In this document: positions 1 to 9,747 of the stretch, piece after piece
Numbering within the stretch: position 1 is the first letter of the stretch
How the letters are laid out: each line of letters starts with the position of its first letter
DNA from: Bradyrhizobium nivariense
Lineage (GTDB): Bacteria > Pseudomonadota > Alphaproteobacteria > Rhizobiales > Xanthobacteraceae
Length of the DNA: 64,000 nucleotides
Direction of reading: 5' to 3'
Assembly (NCBI RefSeq): GCF_029846715.1
Contig: NZ_JARVWW010000028.1
Span: 1 to 64,000, forward strand
Translations under genes and position numbers: made by a program
The notes under the pieces: model-generated
The model's database searches: none
What the model saw: only the letters and a program-made list of their open reading frames with translations
Told to the model about the DNA's origin: nothing

Positions 1-1
1 A

Positions 2-49
2 GCGTAGCCGGCTGCGGTCGTAGCGACCGCGATTCTCCTTCGTCCACAT
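2..49 (-). CDS. IS5-family transposase, N-terminal end only (runs off window)
   Basis: Only the first 16 codons are inside the window. On the minus strand an ATG at 49 follows an AAGGAG ribosome site at 55-60, and the translation starts MWTKENRGRYDRSRLR. This is the characteristic opening of the DUF4096-type first reading frame of IS5-group transposases. The rest lies beyond base 1, so intactness cannot be judged. This insertion probably truncated the neighbouring IS256-type transposase. Confidence 0.7.
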   Translation of the reverse strand, partial: MWTKENRGRYDRSRLR

Positions 50-82
50 GGGCGCTCCTTCAAATCGGACCGCCACCCTTGA

Positions 83-1081
83 ATCACAAATGATTCCGAT
101 GATTCAAGATGTTCCCGGACAGACACTAAGTCGATCGAGACGCTGCTGCCGATCCTTTACCTGAAGGGTATCTCGACTGGCGACTTCTCGGAGGCGCTGG
201 CTGCGCTGCTCGGCAAGGATGCTGCCGGGTTGTCGGCCTCCGCCATCGGTCGGCTGAAGGATGGCTGGCGCGACGAGCACACCGCGTGGCAGAAGCGCGA
301 TCTGTCGGCGAAGCGCTACGTTTACATCTGGGCCGATGGCATCCATCTGGAGGCGCGGCTCGAGGACGAAAAGCAGTGCATCCTCGTGCTGATCGGTGCG
401 ACGCCGGAAGGCCGCAAGGAACTGGTCGGCTTCACCGATGGCACTCGCGAGAGCGCACACGACTGGCGCGATCTGCTGCTCGATCTGAAGCGGCGCGGGC
501 TCGACGTGCCGCCGCAGCTCGCCATCGCCGATGGCGCGCTCGGGTTCTGGAAGGCCGCCGGCGAGGTCTGGCCGAAAACGCGCGAGCAGCGCTGCTGGGT
601 ACACAAGACTGCCAACGTGCTCGCCAAGCTGCCGAAGAGCCAGCAGCAGAAAGCCAAGCGCGCGTTGCAGGAGATCTGGATGGCTGAAACGAAGGTCGCC
701 GCCGAGCTGGCGTTCGACGCCTTCATCGAGAGCTACGCGCTGAAATACGAGAAGGCGGCCGACTGCCTGAGCAAGGATCGAGACACGCTGCTCGCATTCT
801 ACGACTTCCCGGCCGAGCACTGGAAACACTTGCGGACGACCAACCCCATCGAAAGCACCTTCGCCACCGTGCGCCACCGCACCATCCGATCGAAGGGGTG
901 TCTGTCGAACGGGACCGCGCTCGCCATGGTCTTCAAACTCGTCGAGGGCGCGCAGAAAAGCTGGCGCCGTCTCGATGGCCACAACCAGTTGCCAAAACTC
1001 GTTCTTGGTGTGACATTCAACGACGGGATCGAGGTCATCGCCAAGCCGACCGACCGTCAGCCCATAACCGCCGCCGCCTGA
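83..1081 (+). pseudogene. IS256-family (mutator) transposase, 5' truncated
   Basis: The reading frame is open from a stop at 80-82 to the stop at 1079-1081. Recognisable transposase sequence begins near 131 (SIETLLPILYLKGISTGDFS) and continues through the DDE domain: WADGIHLEARL with the first Asp, IADGALGFW with the second Asp, a CWVHKTANVL block, and NPIESTFATVRHRT near the C-terminus. About 300 residues remain of the roughly 400 usual for IS256 transposases. No proper start codon or N-terminal DNA-binding part is present, so it should be inactive. The remains of an MmyB-type regulator abut its 3' end, near the sequence CACCAAAATTTGG, probably at the IS boundary. Confidence 0.85.
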
Positions 1082-1099
1082 CCGGCCCGGCCGTCACCA

Positions 1100-1671
1100 A
1101 AATTTGGCGATAGCTCCGCACGAAATTCCGCCACCACTCTTCGGGAGCGATTGTCGTAATCCCGGATCAACGAGCGGGCGACCGGGTGGAGAACAATATA
1201 GCGTAGCAGGTTCTTGTCGCCCGGCTCGTCGAGCCAGCCAACGAAGAGACGTTCGGCAGGTGCATTCCAGCAGCGGGCCGTCCAAGCTCGATCCAGTACA
1301 TAGGCGGGCGAAATGAGCAAATCGACGCAGGCGAGAAGCAAGGATGGAAATGGTCCGTCTCGCTTATGGGCTGATCCGGGTCCCACTTTGCGGCGAGTTC
1401 AAAGAGATAGGCCCGTTCGGCACGGCCGAGTCGCAGCGCCGTCGCGAGGCGCGCGAGCGCTTGCGCAAAGAGTCTCCCGCCCCTGCTCGAGCCAAGTGTA
1501 CCAGGTGACGCTGACACCGGAAAGTTGGGCGACTTCCTCTCTCCGCAAGCCCGGAGTACGGCGGCGGACGGTGAGAGGCAGGCCGATGTCGGTTGGCTCT
1601 AACCGCTCCCTCATGAATCTGACGAAGTCTCCTAGTTCCCGAAGCTGGGTTGAAGCGGTCTGCTGGATCAT
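1100..1671 (-). pseudogene. MmyB-like XRE-family transcriptional regulator, frameshifted
   Basis: The minus-strand start at 1671 gives MIQQTASTQLRELGDFVRFM, then the helix-turn-helix (RRRTPGLRREEVAQLSGVS, WYTWLEQGR) typical of MmyB-like regulators. Near 1480 the family sequence shifts frame (QALARLATALRLGRAERAYLFELAAKWDP). Near 1370 it shifts again to the C-terminal MLTR domain (ACVDLLISPAYVLDRAW, CWNAPAERLFVGWLDEPGDKNLLRYIVLHP). It then ends at the IS256 junction. At least two frameshifts mean no functional protein. In this family the regulator often represses a divergently transcribed gene, and here a methyltransferase is divergent. Confidence 0.8.
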
Positions 1672-1687
1672 GGTGAGAGTTTTACCA

Positions 1688-1718
1688 GCATAAATCTGAG
1701 GCTGAGACCAGTTTATGC
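1688..1718. promoter_or_regulatory. Inverted-repeat operator candidate between regulator and methyltransferase
   Basis: Half-sites GCATAAA (1688-1694) and TTTATGC (1712-1718) form a perfect 7-bp dyad with centres 24 bp apart, in the 74-90 bp between the divergent starts at 1671 and 1746/1761. Position and symmetry suit the operator of the MmyB-like regulator. This is inference; the regulator itself is broken. Confidence 0.4.
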
Positions 1719-1760
1719 CGCATGCTAGCGCCCTTGTGGCCAACAATGGAGCTTGCGACG

Positions 1761-2464
1761 ATGGAAAAGAGCCATGAAGCCCTGGTCGGCGATCAATTCG
1801 GATCCAGAGCCGACGCCTATTTGAAGAGCGCGGTGCATGTGCAGAGCCCGGATCTGGATGCGATGGTCTTGCTGATGCAAAACCGGACCGATGCCCGCGT
1901 CCTCGATCTCGGTTGCGGCGGTGGTCACGTCACTTTCAATGTCGCGCCCTTGGTCAAGGAGATCGTGACATATGATCTTTCACCGGAAATGCTGGACGTG
2001 GTCGCGCGCGCCGCGGGAGAACGCGGGCTGGAGAACGTGACGGTGCGGCAGGGCGCCGTTGAAAGCCTTCCTTTCGATGAGAATAGTTTCGATGTCGTGC
2101 TCAGCCGTTTTCAGTGCGCGCCACTGGCGCGATTTTGACGCTGGGCTGGGCGAGGCACGGCGCGCTCTGAAGGCAGGGGGCACGATGGTAATCGTTGATA
2201 CCGTCACGTCCAGCAATCCGCTCGTCGACACCTATTTTCAGGCGATCGAGCCCCTGCGGGATTGTTCACACGTTCGCAATTACTCGCGAGCCGAGTGGGA
2301 GGCTGCTATCGCCCGGGCGGGACTTCAAGGCCAATCCGTCGCATCCGTTTCGGTTGCGGCTGGATTTCAAGGCTTGGGTCGAGCGCATGAATACGCCAAA
2401 GCTTCACGTGGATGCGATCCGATCACTTCAGAACGTCACGGCTGAGCGGGAGGCGGATGTTTAG
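1761..2464 (+). pseudogene. Class I SAM-dependent methyltransferase (UbiE-like), frameshifted
   Basis: The start at 1761 (or 1746 in the same frame) gives MEKSHEALVGDQFGSRADAY. The SAM-binding motif I is clear (RVLDLGCGGGHVT), followed by YDLSPEMLDVV and NVTVRQGAVESLPF, as in UbiE/COQ5-like methyltransferases. A one-base shift near 2106-2111 ends the first frame at 2138. Homology continues in the next frame (ARHWRDFDAGLGEARRALKA) and after a second shift near 2320 in a third (DFKAWVERMNTPKLHVDAI) to the stop at 2464. Two frameshifts in about 700 bp indicate a decayed gene, like its divergent regulator. Confidence 0.8.
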
Positions 2465-2505
2465 GAACGAGATCCTAGGACCGGCGAAGGCTTGGGCACG
2501 CATCA

Positions 2506-3302
2506 AAGGTTTAAGCTCTCTCACTACCAGCTCGATGCGGGCCTCTTCGACTACCAAGAAATGCCATCGCGTTTTGTGCGAAATCCTCGCCCGTGAAGGA
2601 TATCACACCTTATTACTTGCGGACCCGAACGGAGCAGAACAATCCAGTCGGCGGATTTCACCACATCGTGCTGATCGAAAGCGACTATCTGGATCAGCTG
2701 ACGAGATACCTAGTGGAGACATGTTTTCAGTTGAAAAGCTGTCTTACGCACGAATTCACGAGGCGATTGATCCGATAATCGAGCGATGGTCGTCCCTGCG
2801 GATTGGGATATCCAGCATCCGCTGGAATGACAGCGAATGTGTTTTCGAAACTGACATCGACCAGGAGCTTCAAAAGCTGCTTGCCAAGCGCGCAGATGAC
2901 AATGGCGGAAAGCGGCCAGACATTGCTCTCTTCAGCAAAGAAGGCTCAGCCATCATCGTCGAATTCAAGGCGCCGGGAGTGTCGATGGACGAACATGTCG
3001 GCGACCTTTCCGAGTACGCCCATTTGCTTGCGGCCAAATCAGGGGGCCGGCTCAGGAAATTTTACGGATATCTTATCGGCGACACTGTCAATCCGCTGCG
3101 ACTAAGCGGAACTTGAACTCCGTTTTCAGTCGGCCGGGGATGGTTTCAATCGAGCGCCCTCTTGGATCCTCGTACTCGGCAGCCATTGGGCGAAACCTAT
3201 TTTGAGTTACTCCACTTTGGCGACGTCATCGAGCGAGCAAAGAAGCGGATTGGCGTATACCAAGACAAGCTCAAACTGAATCTGCATCGGGACGATCATT
3301 GA
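2506..3302 (+). pseudogene. Remnant of a PD-(D/E)XK nuclease-type protein
   Basis: Pieces in three frames read in order: FKLSHYQLDAGLFDYQE (from 2506), HHIVLIESDYLDQLTRYLVE (to about 2715), then MFSVEKLSYARIHEAIDPIIER onward in another frame. The last has RPDIALFSKEGSAIIVEFKAP, a Asp...(V)EFK pattern of PD-(D/E)XK nucleases, and FYGYLIGD. That frame stops at 3116; homologous-looking sequence resumes as PLGETYFELLHFGDVIERAK (from 3183) to a stop at 3300-3302. The layout suggests the C-terminal half of a large protein that has decayed. The parent family is not certain. The 3303-3584 stretch downstream shows nothing I can identify. Confidence 0.55.
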
Positions 3303-3584
3303 AGCCGTGTTAAGCGCGAGGCAATGAGCTGGGCGAGCGCGCACCATGTGGTCTTCCGAAGCATAGTGCGTGGCTAATGGTATTGGGGTTTGTCTCCCGC
3401 CAATGAAAGCTATTCCCTGAGTTGCAGGCCGGCGCCGGCGCCTTAATTCTTGCCGCTGTTCTCGTCGATTCGTTCGCGGTCGTTGTGGGAATTTTCGCGC
3501 CACTGCTTCTGGCGGACGAATGCTCTCATGCGTCAGCGCCTTTGCTGCCTGCCGCCAAACACCTTCTCATGACCGGGTGTAAAT

Positions 3585-5164
3585 TTAGAACGGCGATCGA
3601 TCGTCCTTCTCCCAGCGGGAACGACGCACCTGATACTCGTCTGTCGTGAAGACGACGCCCTCCACATGGTGCACGCTAACGCTGTCCGGCATCACGCGAA
3701 GGCTTGGCTCCCGCGGATCGGAATCGACTCGTGCTCCTGCCAACGCCGGCATGGCATCGAAGTCGGGCCATGCTGGCGATTTTACCTTTTCCTCATCAAC
3801 CTTTGGCGACGGCGGCACCTCCTCGAAAACCGAGTAATCGACTTCCCAGCCCTCCGCGGTACTTTGCCCCGTCCTGGCTCTGATCTCGGTCCCGCTTGGA
3901 ATTTCCATCGCCTCAACGCGCGCAGCCTTGTGGAATAGGACGACGTTGAGCACGTCTCCGGCGACCTGAACCGACGGGAAAATAATGCCATCGATGGGCA
4001 CCGAGGATTCGGTTGCGAGAAAATCGGAGATGGCTTGAGTTGCCAGATACTCGAAAGGCTCGTCGTCGGGCATGACTGGCTGGGTGATACGGCTGCTCAG
4101 AGATTTCAGCAATTGCGCTCGTCCAGCCGGCGCGCAAAATCGACGTCAAAGATGCTTCCGCGCATCTGGACATTCTTGAGCGCCGTCAGATCTAGCAGCC
4201 GGAGCTTTCGGATGATCTCGAATTGCGCCACGGCAACCTTGCTTCCAACCGGAGGCCGCACCTCGGCGATGGCGGCCTTGGGATCGTTGGCGCCGTAGAA
4301 CACGGAAATGCCCCGCGCGTTCATGCGACCTGCCGCAGCCAGCAGCGTCGGCGGCGACCCGAGCTGGAGGTCGGGCCGACACATCGCCGCCTCGAGTTTG
4401 TCCTCGGACTGGAAGACCCGGGCGCGAGAGAGTGTATGGAAACCCGTTCCCGGCCCCGCATCTACGACAAGCGGCTGCCCCTGCCGCGTCCTTAAAGCAT
4501 CGACCCCGTCGAAGATTGCCGCCAGATACGCAGCTGCAGTACGGCTGAAAAAGCGCGCCTCGGTCTTGAGAGAATTCTCGAACCGACGCCATTCCTCGCG
4601 CCAAGCATCGTCGCTGACCTTTTTCTCCTCGTAATAGCTATCGCTCGCGAACTCCGTCTCTTCACCCATCGCCACGCTGTCGAAATCGCTATGCTCCTCC
4701 TCCAGGATTGACTGGATATCGTGGGCAGCGTCTTCAGGGATTTCGGCCGCGTTTTGAATGGCGTACACGACATCATCGCCATGTCGATTCCATTCGTAAC
4801 TCAGCTCCTTGTCGCGCTGGAGCATATGTTCGTAGTCGTTCGGTTGATCTGACGTTCGATAGTAGTGCTGCTCGAACGCAGTCGCCACACGCTCGGCCAT
4901 CTTGTCAAGGCTGAAGGTGCGACGCGTCTTTTCGCAATAGCTGCACTTGGCGCGCTTGCCCTTTGCGCGAACTTCATCGCTCAGATACTGCTCGCCAATG
5001 CAGACGTAGCATATGTGCTTCGCTTTGAGGTCGTCACTATCTACGGAATGCACGATATTTCCCACCTTATTCCGCCATCGTCCCCTACCAAGTCGCTGCC
5101 TCAGAGGCAGTCTGGCCCCGTCAGCAATCCTCGACTCACTTGATTGCGCTACAGAATATGTCAA
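3585..5164 (-). pseudogene. RES-domain protein with HEPN/RES N-terminal domain, split by a frameshift
   Basis: The upstream part (5164 down to 4106, TTG start, 352 aa) has a zinc-finger-like block (CYVCIGEQYL...CSYC), a long helical N-terminal region resembling the HEPN/RES N-terminal domain, and the first two thirds of a RES domain (GRMNARGISVFYGANDPKAA, EVRPPVGSKVAVA). The downstream frame (4112 to 3585) carries the rest (PVMPDDEPFEYLATQAISDF, DGIIFPSVQ). The two overlap by 7 bases and one missing base would join them, so a single frameshifted gene is most likely. RES proteins of known toxins degrade NAD+; whether this larger form does is unknown. Its start overlaps the stop of the CoiA-like gene (TTGA), so the two form an operon. 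Confidence 0.7.
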
Positions 5165-6444
5165 GCGCTGCGATACGCTGCTGGCGTTGCGTCAAGTGAA
5201 GAGAATATCTCCGGGAACAAGGCCAGCGCGATCTTTCCTGACACGCTTTGGCGATCGTCTTGCGGCACTGTGCGTGCTTTGGCGATCTTGTTGCGAACAC
5301 TCTCGATTTCAAGGACAGCATCCCTGTTGGTCAGTTGCGCGAAGGTGCGAATGAGGCACACATAGCGCTGTCGTCGCTCGACATTGAGGAAGGAGTTCAG
5401 CACCTCGACAAGATTCTGCTGCCGCGACCCTACCGGTCGACCGTCGACCAGCGACAGCATGCAGTTGATCAATGCATCCACGTCGAGCGCGTGCAGTTCG
5501 TTGACATCGCTCCCCGGAATCGCCACTTTGGCGACGAGTTCGCCAAACAGGATCTCACGCTCCTTCCATTTCGTACCTTTTTCTCCGAGCGCGCCGCGCC
5601 AGCGCGACAGAAAGTCATGATGCCAAGGCGGCCTCGACGGAACCGCGTATGCGCGCCCTCCCTCGATCCAATTGAGGTCGGAAATCGTGACCAATTTCGA
5701 GTGCCACGCGTCTCCATCCAGCCAGAAAGCGCGCAAGATTACTTCTCGCCGCTGTCTGGAGAGGCCTATCGTTTCATCGTCCATTGAAAACAGGTTCTTG
5801 TCGTGGGAGTAGAAAATGTCCTCAAATGAACTGAGTAATCGGCCGCTCGTGGGTGGCTCAAAATTCCAGGTGAGCCAAATCAGGCGAATGGACGCGTTCT
5901 CATAGAAATCTTCGCGTTGCACGATGATGGAGATTTGCGTAGTTGCAAGTTGAACCTCCACGACGAGTGGCATGCCATCATAGATCGCGCGTACGTCCGG
6001 CCGCCGTCGTCCATTCTCTAGGATGAGATACTCATCGACAACGACGCTTCCTGCGATCGTATGCTGATCGTTGGTCAATAACTCACCGACGATATGTTTG
6101 ATTTTAGCATGCAACGGGCTTTCCTGCGCTCCGTCAAATTACTGCGCGCTAACGATATCGACGCTGGCCGGCGTCCCCGTCCACCAGGGACAAAGTTGTG
6201 GGGCACCCGGGTGGTGTTTCCAGTAGGGCTGGCCGGTCCGGCCTTCGCGCGGAGCATAGACGGCATGTCCGCATTTCGCGCAGACGAAACGCGCCTTCCT
6301 GTCAAGCCGCGCGCGCGTCGCCGCGCGACGGAGAACCTGATAATCGTCCTTGCTCATCGCTATGAGCGCATCACTCGTGATGCTGTGCATCGATGCAAGG
6401 TCAACCACTCTCTTGAGTGTCCTTCGGAGAATCGCCTCGACCAT
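5161..6444 (-). pseudogene. CoiA-like (DUF6035-type) nuclease-domain protein with an in-frame stop
   Basis: From the ATG at 6444 (AAGGGAG site upstream) the product starts MVEAILRRTLKRVVD and contains a Cys/His zinc-binding block (CAKCGHAVYAP...WKHHPGAPQLC). A TAA interrupts the frame at 6139-6141. The same frame then reads on as FDGAQESPLHAKIKHIVGEL and continues to 5161 with RRPDVRAIYDGMPLVVEVQL, a PD-(D/E)XK-like Asp...E-x-Q core of CoiA-type proteins. Because the frame is unchanged, a single nonsense substitution explains the split; the downstream part could start at TTG 6114. Function is unproven; CoiA relatives act on DNA in competence or defence settings. Operon with the RES gene downstream. 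Confidence 0.65.
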
Positions 6445-6607
6445 CTACCGAATCTCCCTTCCTCCGGCGTGATCATTGAGCATTTGCGGGATCGCGTGCT
6501 ATGGAAAATCGCCTCGGTCTCAAGGAAGTCCGAGCCGACGGCATGACCGACGGCGGGGCGAAGCCGCAACTCGCGGCGTCACAATTGTCAGCCCGGCATG
6601 GCGGCCG

Positions 6608-7275
6608 TCAGGTGTCCGCACCGGGAAGAATGGGCTCTTCGCCGAAGGGGCGGTTTATGATCGACAGCGCGTCGGGTGCGGCGAAGACGCGGTTGCGCGC
6701 ATAGCCGGTACGCTCGTTCAAGATTTTATTCTCGACCAGTTGCTCTACCGCTTGCGACGCTGCAGGCACCGTAATGCTGAGAAGCGAGGCCAGACGCTTG
6801 ACGGTCAGCACCGGATAGTGCGGCAGAACATCGAGTGCGCGCAGGCTGGCTGAGCCCGGGCGAAACTTCCGCCGCTTCCGCCATAGATCGCCAAGTGCAG
6901 ACAAGGCGTCGCGGGTCTTCAGGAGCTCATCTGTGGTGCCGACAATCGCGTCCGCCATGAACCCGACCGCTTCATGCCATTCGAGGCGCTGCTGAGCTGC
7001 CTTTAGCGATTCATAATAAGCTGTCTTGTGCGCTTCAATGTACGGCGACAGGTAAATCGGCGTCATGCCTTCGGCGGCCATCATCAATGGCAAAAGCAGA
7101 CGGCCAACACGGCCATTGCCATCACGAAACGGGTGGACCGCCTCGAAATGTGCGTGCGCAACCGCCATTCGCACGATGAAGCTCTGGTACATTGCCTGCA
7201 TGCCCTCGCAGCGCATGTACTTCATCGTGCCCTCAAGGCACGCGGCAATGTCCGACGGCGGCGTCGGATTGTAGG
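6608..7275 (-). pseudogene. Fic-family AMPylase/filamentation protein, N-terminally truncated
   Basis: The frame carries the complete Fic catalytic loop HPFRDGNGRVGR, preceded by YNPTPPSDIAACLEGTMKYM, which reads into the frame from about 7275. The C-terminal part has a winged-helix region (LTVKRLASLLSITVPAASQAVEQL) as in class II/III Fic proteins. An ATG at 7225 would give 205 aa against about 370 usual, lacking the N-terminal third and any inhibitory helix normally there. At its 5' end it joins directly to a class II aldolase fragment, so it arose by deletion or recombination. Catalytic residues look intact, but expression and folding are doubtful. Confidence 0.7.
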
Positions 7276-7530
7276 TTGAGTAAGCGCTGAGACCGCGACG
7301 CCGGCCATCGCGTGAGTGTGCAGGACGCAGATCGCATCTTCGCGCGCAGAATGGATCGCACTGTTAATGGTGAATCCGAGGGGGTTGATACCGAGCCCGA
7401 GAGGATCCTCGACGATGTTGCCATCGATATCAACCGTAACCAGGTTCGATGCGGTCACCTCTTCAAAGCGCATTCCACGGGGATTGATCAGAAAGCGATG
7501 CCGCGTGTCATGATGAGGAATGACTGTACG
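7276..7530 (-). pseudogene. Class II aldolase/adducin-family remnant
   Basis: The minus-strand frame reads HRFLINPRGMRFEEVTASNL, VTVDIDGNIVEDPLG, then NPLGFTINSAIHSARED, ICVLHTHAMAGVAVSAL. This includes the zinc-binding HTH motif of class II aldolases. It lacks the N-terminal part upstream of about 7530 and is cut off at about 7276 where Fic sequence begins. It keeps roughly 85 of about 250 residues, so it is a non-functional fragment. Confidence 0.7.
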
Positions 7531-7702
7531 ATACGATATTCGATCCGAGACGAATGGCTGGACGGTCTACGACATCCGCACTGGTTTTGCTGCGCTGATC
7601 AATGACGTCGCCCAAAATGGCCTTCCCCTGGAAGACGCCGGCGACCTGGCCGATCTGTTGAATCACCTACAATCAGAGCAAGCCTACGTCAGCAGTCACT
7701 AA
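7520..7702 (+). CDS. Small hypothetical protein (60 aa)
   Basis: An ATG at 7520 opens a 60-codon frame, MTVRYDIRSETNGWTVYDIR, ending QSEQAYVSSH. Composition is acidic and hydrophilic with a plausible helix-rich C-terminus (EDAGDLADLLNHLQ). It resembles small conserved rhizobial proteins I cannot name. It overlaps the start of the aldolase remnant on the other strand by about 10 bases. No strong ribosome site is seen, so it may be part of a longer vanished gene. Confidence 0.4.
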   Translation: MTVRYDIRSETNGWTVYDIRTGFAALINDVAQNGLPLEDAGDLADLLNHLQSEQAYVSSH

Positions 7703-8152
7703 GAGTTTCGCGGCCGCCGCGATTTTCGCTCTGGTCGCCGCCCTTTGGTGTGGCGGAGGATAAACGTGTATCGACGGGAGCTTTCACGGGTCTTCGAACT
7801 TCGCGACTTGGTCCAGTATTCATCATCGCGAGACGCGTATTTCCAGCATTTTGAGAACTCGCTGTCGGAGATCCCTCAAAAACTGAAGCAGTTCCCGCGA
7901 CATCGAGCGGGACTTGCGATGTCGACGAAAGCCTTGGCCATGCCGTGAAGGCCGAGCGCGTTGAGCTGATCAGCGGTCAAGCCGCGAATCGGGGCGATTG
8001 GCGATGGTGGGGGCATATGATCTGCACCCGCCGGCGGTGACAACTGCTGACTCTAGTAGGTTTGTTGTTCCCGCGCATGAGCTAGTGACTAGGTCGTTTT
8101 GACAGACACGCCTCGCGCACCAACAGTGCAAGCCCTGCACAGGAGAACCTCT
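7703..8152. other. 450-bp region without a recognisable gene
   Basis: A 67-codon frame (7745-7948, plus) with no recognisable similarity and a few short frames are all I see. No IS end, RNA gene or repeat was identified. The last part contains the AGGAGA ribosome site (8141-8146) of the carboxypeptidase gene. Confidence 0.4.
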
Positions 8153-9703
8153 ATGTCGTCGACCGCACTGCGCAGCACCTCTCTTGCGTTGATCCTTTTT
8201 GCCTGCGGGAACATGGAGAGCGTGCGGGCAGACAATCCGCCGCCGCGCGCCAATGCCACAACGCCGGCCGGCCAGAACGGCGGCCCCGGCGAACGCGCCG
8301 GCCAAGCGCCGAGTACGCCGTCGGCGGCCGAGCAGCATCGCCTGCCGCCGGACTCCAGCACCAGGCAAACGCTTGATCTCCCTGGGCGGACGCTCTCTTT
8401 CATCGCGACGGCCGGCTCCATCCGCCTGTTCGACGAGAAGGGCGAGCCGGAGGCCGACATTGTCTATACCTCCTATCAGCTTGACGGCACCGAACGCGGC
8501 ACGCGCCCGGTAACGTTCTTCTTCAACGGAGGACCGGGCTCATCATCGGCCTGGCTGCAGCTCGGCAATGCCGGACCGTGGCGGCTGCCGATCAATGCAG
8601 ACGAGGTCACGCCATCCACTTTTCCGGAGGTGAGGCCAAACGCGGAGACTTGGCTCGATTTCACCGATTTGGTGTTTATCGACCCCGTAGGCACAGGTTA
8701 TAGCCGTTTCGTGGGGACCGGCGATGATGTGCGCAAGCGGCTCTTTTCCGTTGACGGCGACGTCAACGCGCTCGCGCTGGTGGTCCGTCGCTGGCTCGAA
8801 AAGCATGACCGGCTGTTGTCGCCGAAATACATCGTGGGTGAAAGCTATGGGGGCATTCGCGGGCCAAAGGTTGTGCACCAGTTGCAGATGCGGCAGGGCA
8901 TAGGCGTCAAGGGCCTGATAATGGTCTCGCCACTCTTCGACTACGGCCAATATGCCCGCACTGGCCTGCTGCAATACATCGCAACGCTGCCGAGCTATGT
9001 CGCGACCCTGCGTGAAGCCGAGGGTCCGGTAAAGCGAGCCGATCTCGCCGACGTGGAAGCTTATGCACGCGGAGAGTTTCTGATCGACCTCATCAAAGGT
9101 CAGGCGGACAAGGAAGCGACCACGCGTCTGGCCGACAAGGTCGCGGCGCTGACCGGCATCGATCAGGCGGTGAGTCGCAGGCTCGCGGGCCGCTTCGACC
9201 TCGCCGCGTTTCGCCGTGAGTTCGATCGTAAGAACGGCAACTTAATCGGCAGGTATGACGCTTCAGTGCGTGGCCTCGATCCGTATCCGGACTCGGATTT
9301 CTATCTTTCCGGCGATCCGTCGAGCGACAGGCTGCTCGCACCTCTGGCCAGCGCCACTGTCGATCTCCTTACGCGCAAGCTAAACTGGCGACCGGACGGC
9401 TCCTATGAGCTAGTCAACGGCGCGGTCGGGCAGGCTTGGGATTACGGCCGCGGGCCTCTGGAGTCGCTGTCGGAGCTGCGCCAGATTCTCGCAACGGACC
9501 CGAAGATGAAATTGCTAGTCGGGCACGGCCTGTTTGACCTCGCCACGCCTTATCTCGGGTCACAGATCGTGCTCGACCAATTGCCGCCATTTGCCTCAGC
9601 ACCGCGCGTCAAACTCGTAGTCTTTCCAGGCGGCCACATGTTCTATTCACGAGATGGCTCGCGCCACGCGTTTCGTGCAGAGGCCGAAGCGATTATGAAG
9701 TAA
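8153..9703 (+). CDS. Exported S10-family serine carboxypeptidase-like protein
   Basis: The ATG at 8153 is preferred over a TTG at 8099 because AGGAGA lies 7-12 bases upstream. It gives 516 aa beginning with a signal peptide (TALRSTSLALILFAC; possible cleavage after VRA near residue 26). S10 hallmarks follow: FFFNGGPGSSS near 122-132 (oxyanion region), the nucleophile in GESYGG (Ser231), an Asp in HGLFDLATPY and a His in FPGGHMFYSRDGS near the C-terminus. It should hydrolyse C-terminal peptide bonds in the periplasm. A Pro/Gly-rich linker (residues 27-70) separates signal and catalytic domain. It lies 44 bp upstream of two radical SAM genes, so it may belong to a peptide-processing unit, but co-transcription is only inferred. 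Confidence 0.85.
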   Translation: MSSTALRSTSLALILFACGNMESVRADNPPPRANATTPAGQNGGPGERAGQAPSTPSAAEQHRLPPDSSTRQTLDLPGRTLSFIATAGSIRLFDEKGEPEADIVYTSYQLDGTERGTRPVTFFFNGGPGSSSAWLQLGNAGPWRLPINADEVTPSTFPEVRPNAETWLDFTDLVFIDPVGTGYSRFVGTGDDVRKRLFSVDGDVNALALVVRRWLEKHDRLLSPKYIVGESYGGIRGPKVVHQLQMRQGIGVKGLIMVSPLFDYGQYARTGLLQYIATLPSYVATLREAEGPVKRADLADVEAYARGEFLIDLIKGQADKEATTRLADKVAALTGIDQAVSRRLAGRFDLAAFRREFDRKNGNLIGRYDASVRGLDPYPDSDFYLSGDPSSDRLLAPLASATVDLLTRKLNWRPDGSYELVNGAVGQAWDYGRGPLESLSELRQILATDPKMKLLVGHGLFDLATPYLGSQIVLDQLPPFASAPRVKLVVFPGGHMFYSRDGSRHAFRAEAEAIMK

Positions 9704-9747
9704 CCCGCACCGCGAACTAGGTCACAAGCAATACCGAGAGGTTCGCG

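Noticed and set aside
3207..3503. Minus-strand frame of 98 codons
   Set aside because: Overlaps the recognisable end of the nuclease remnant on the plus strand and shows no protein-like features.
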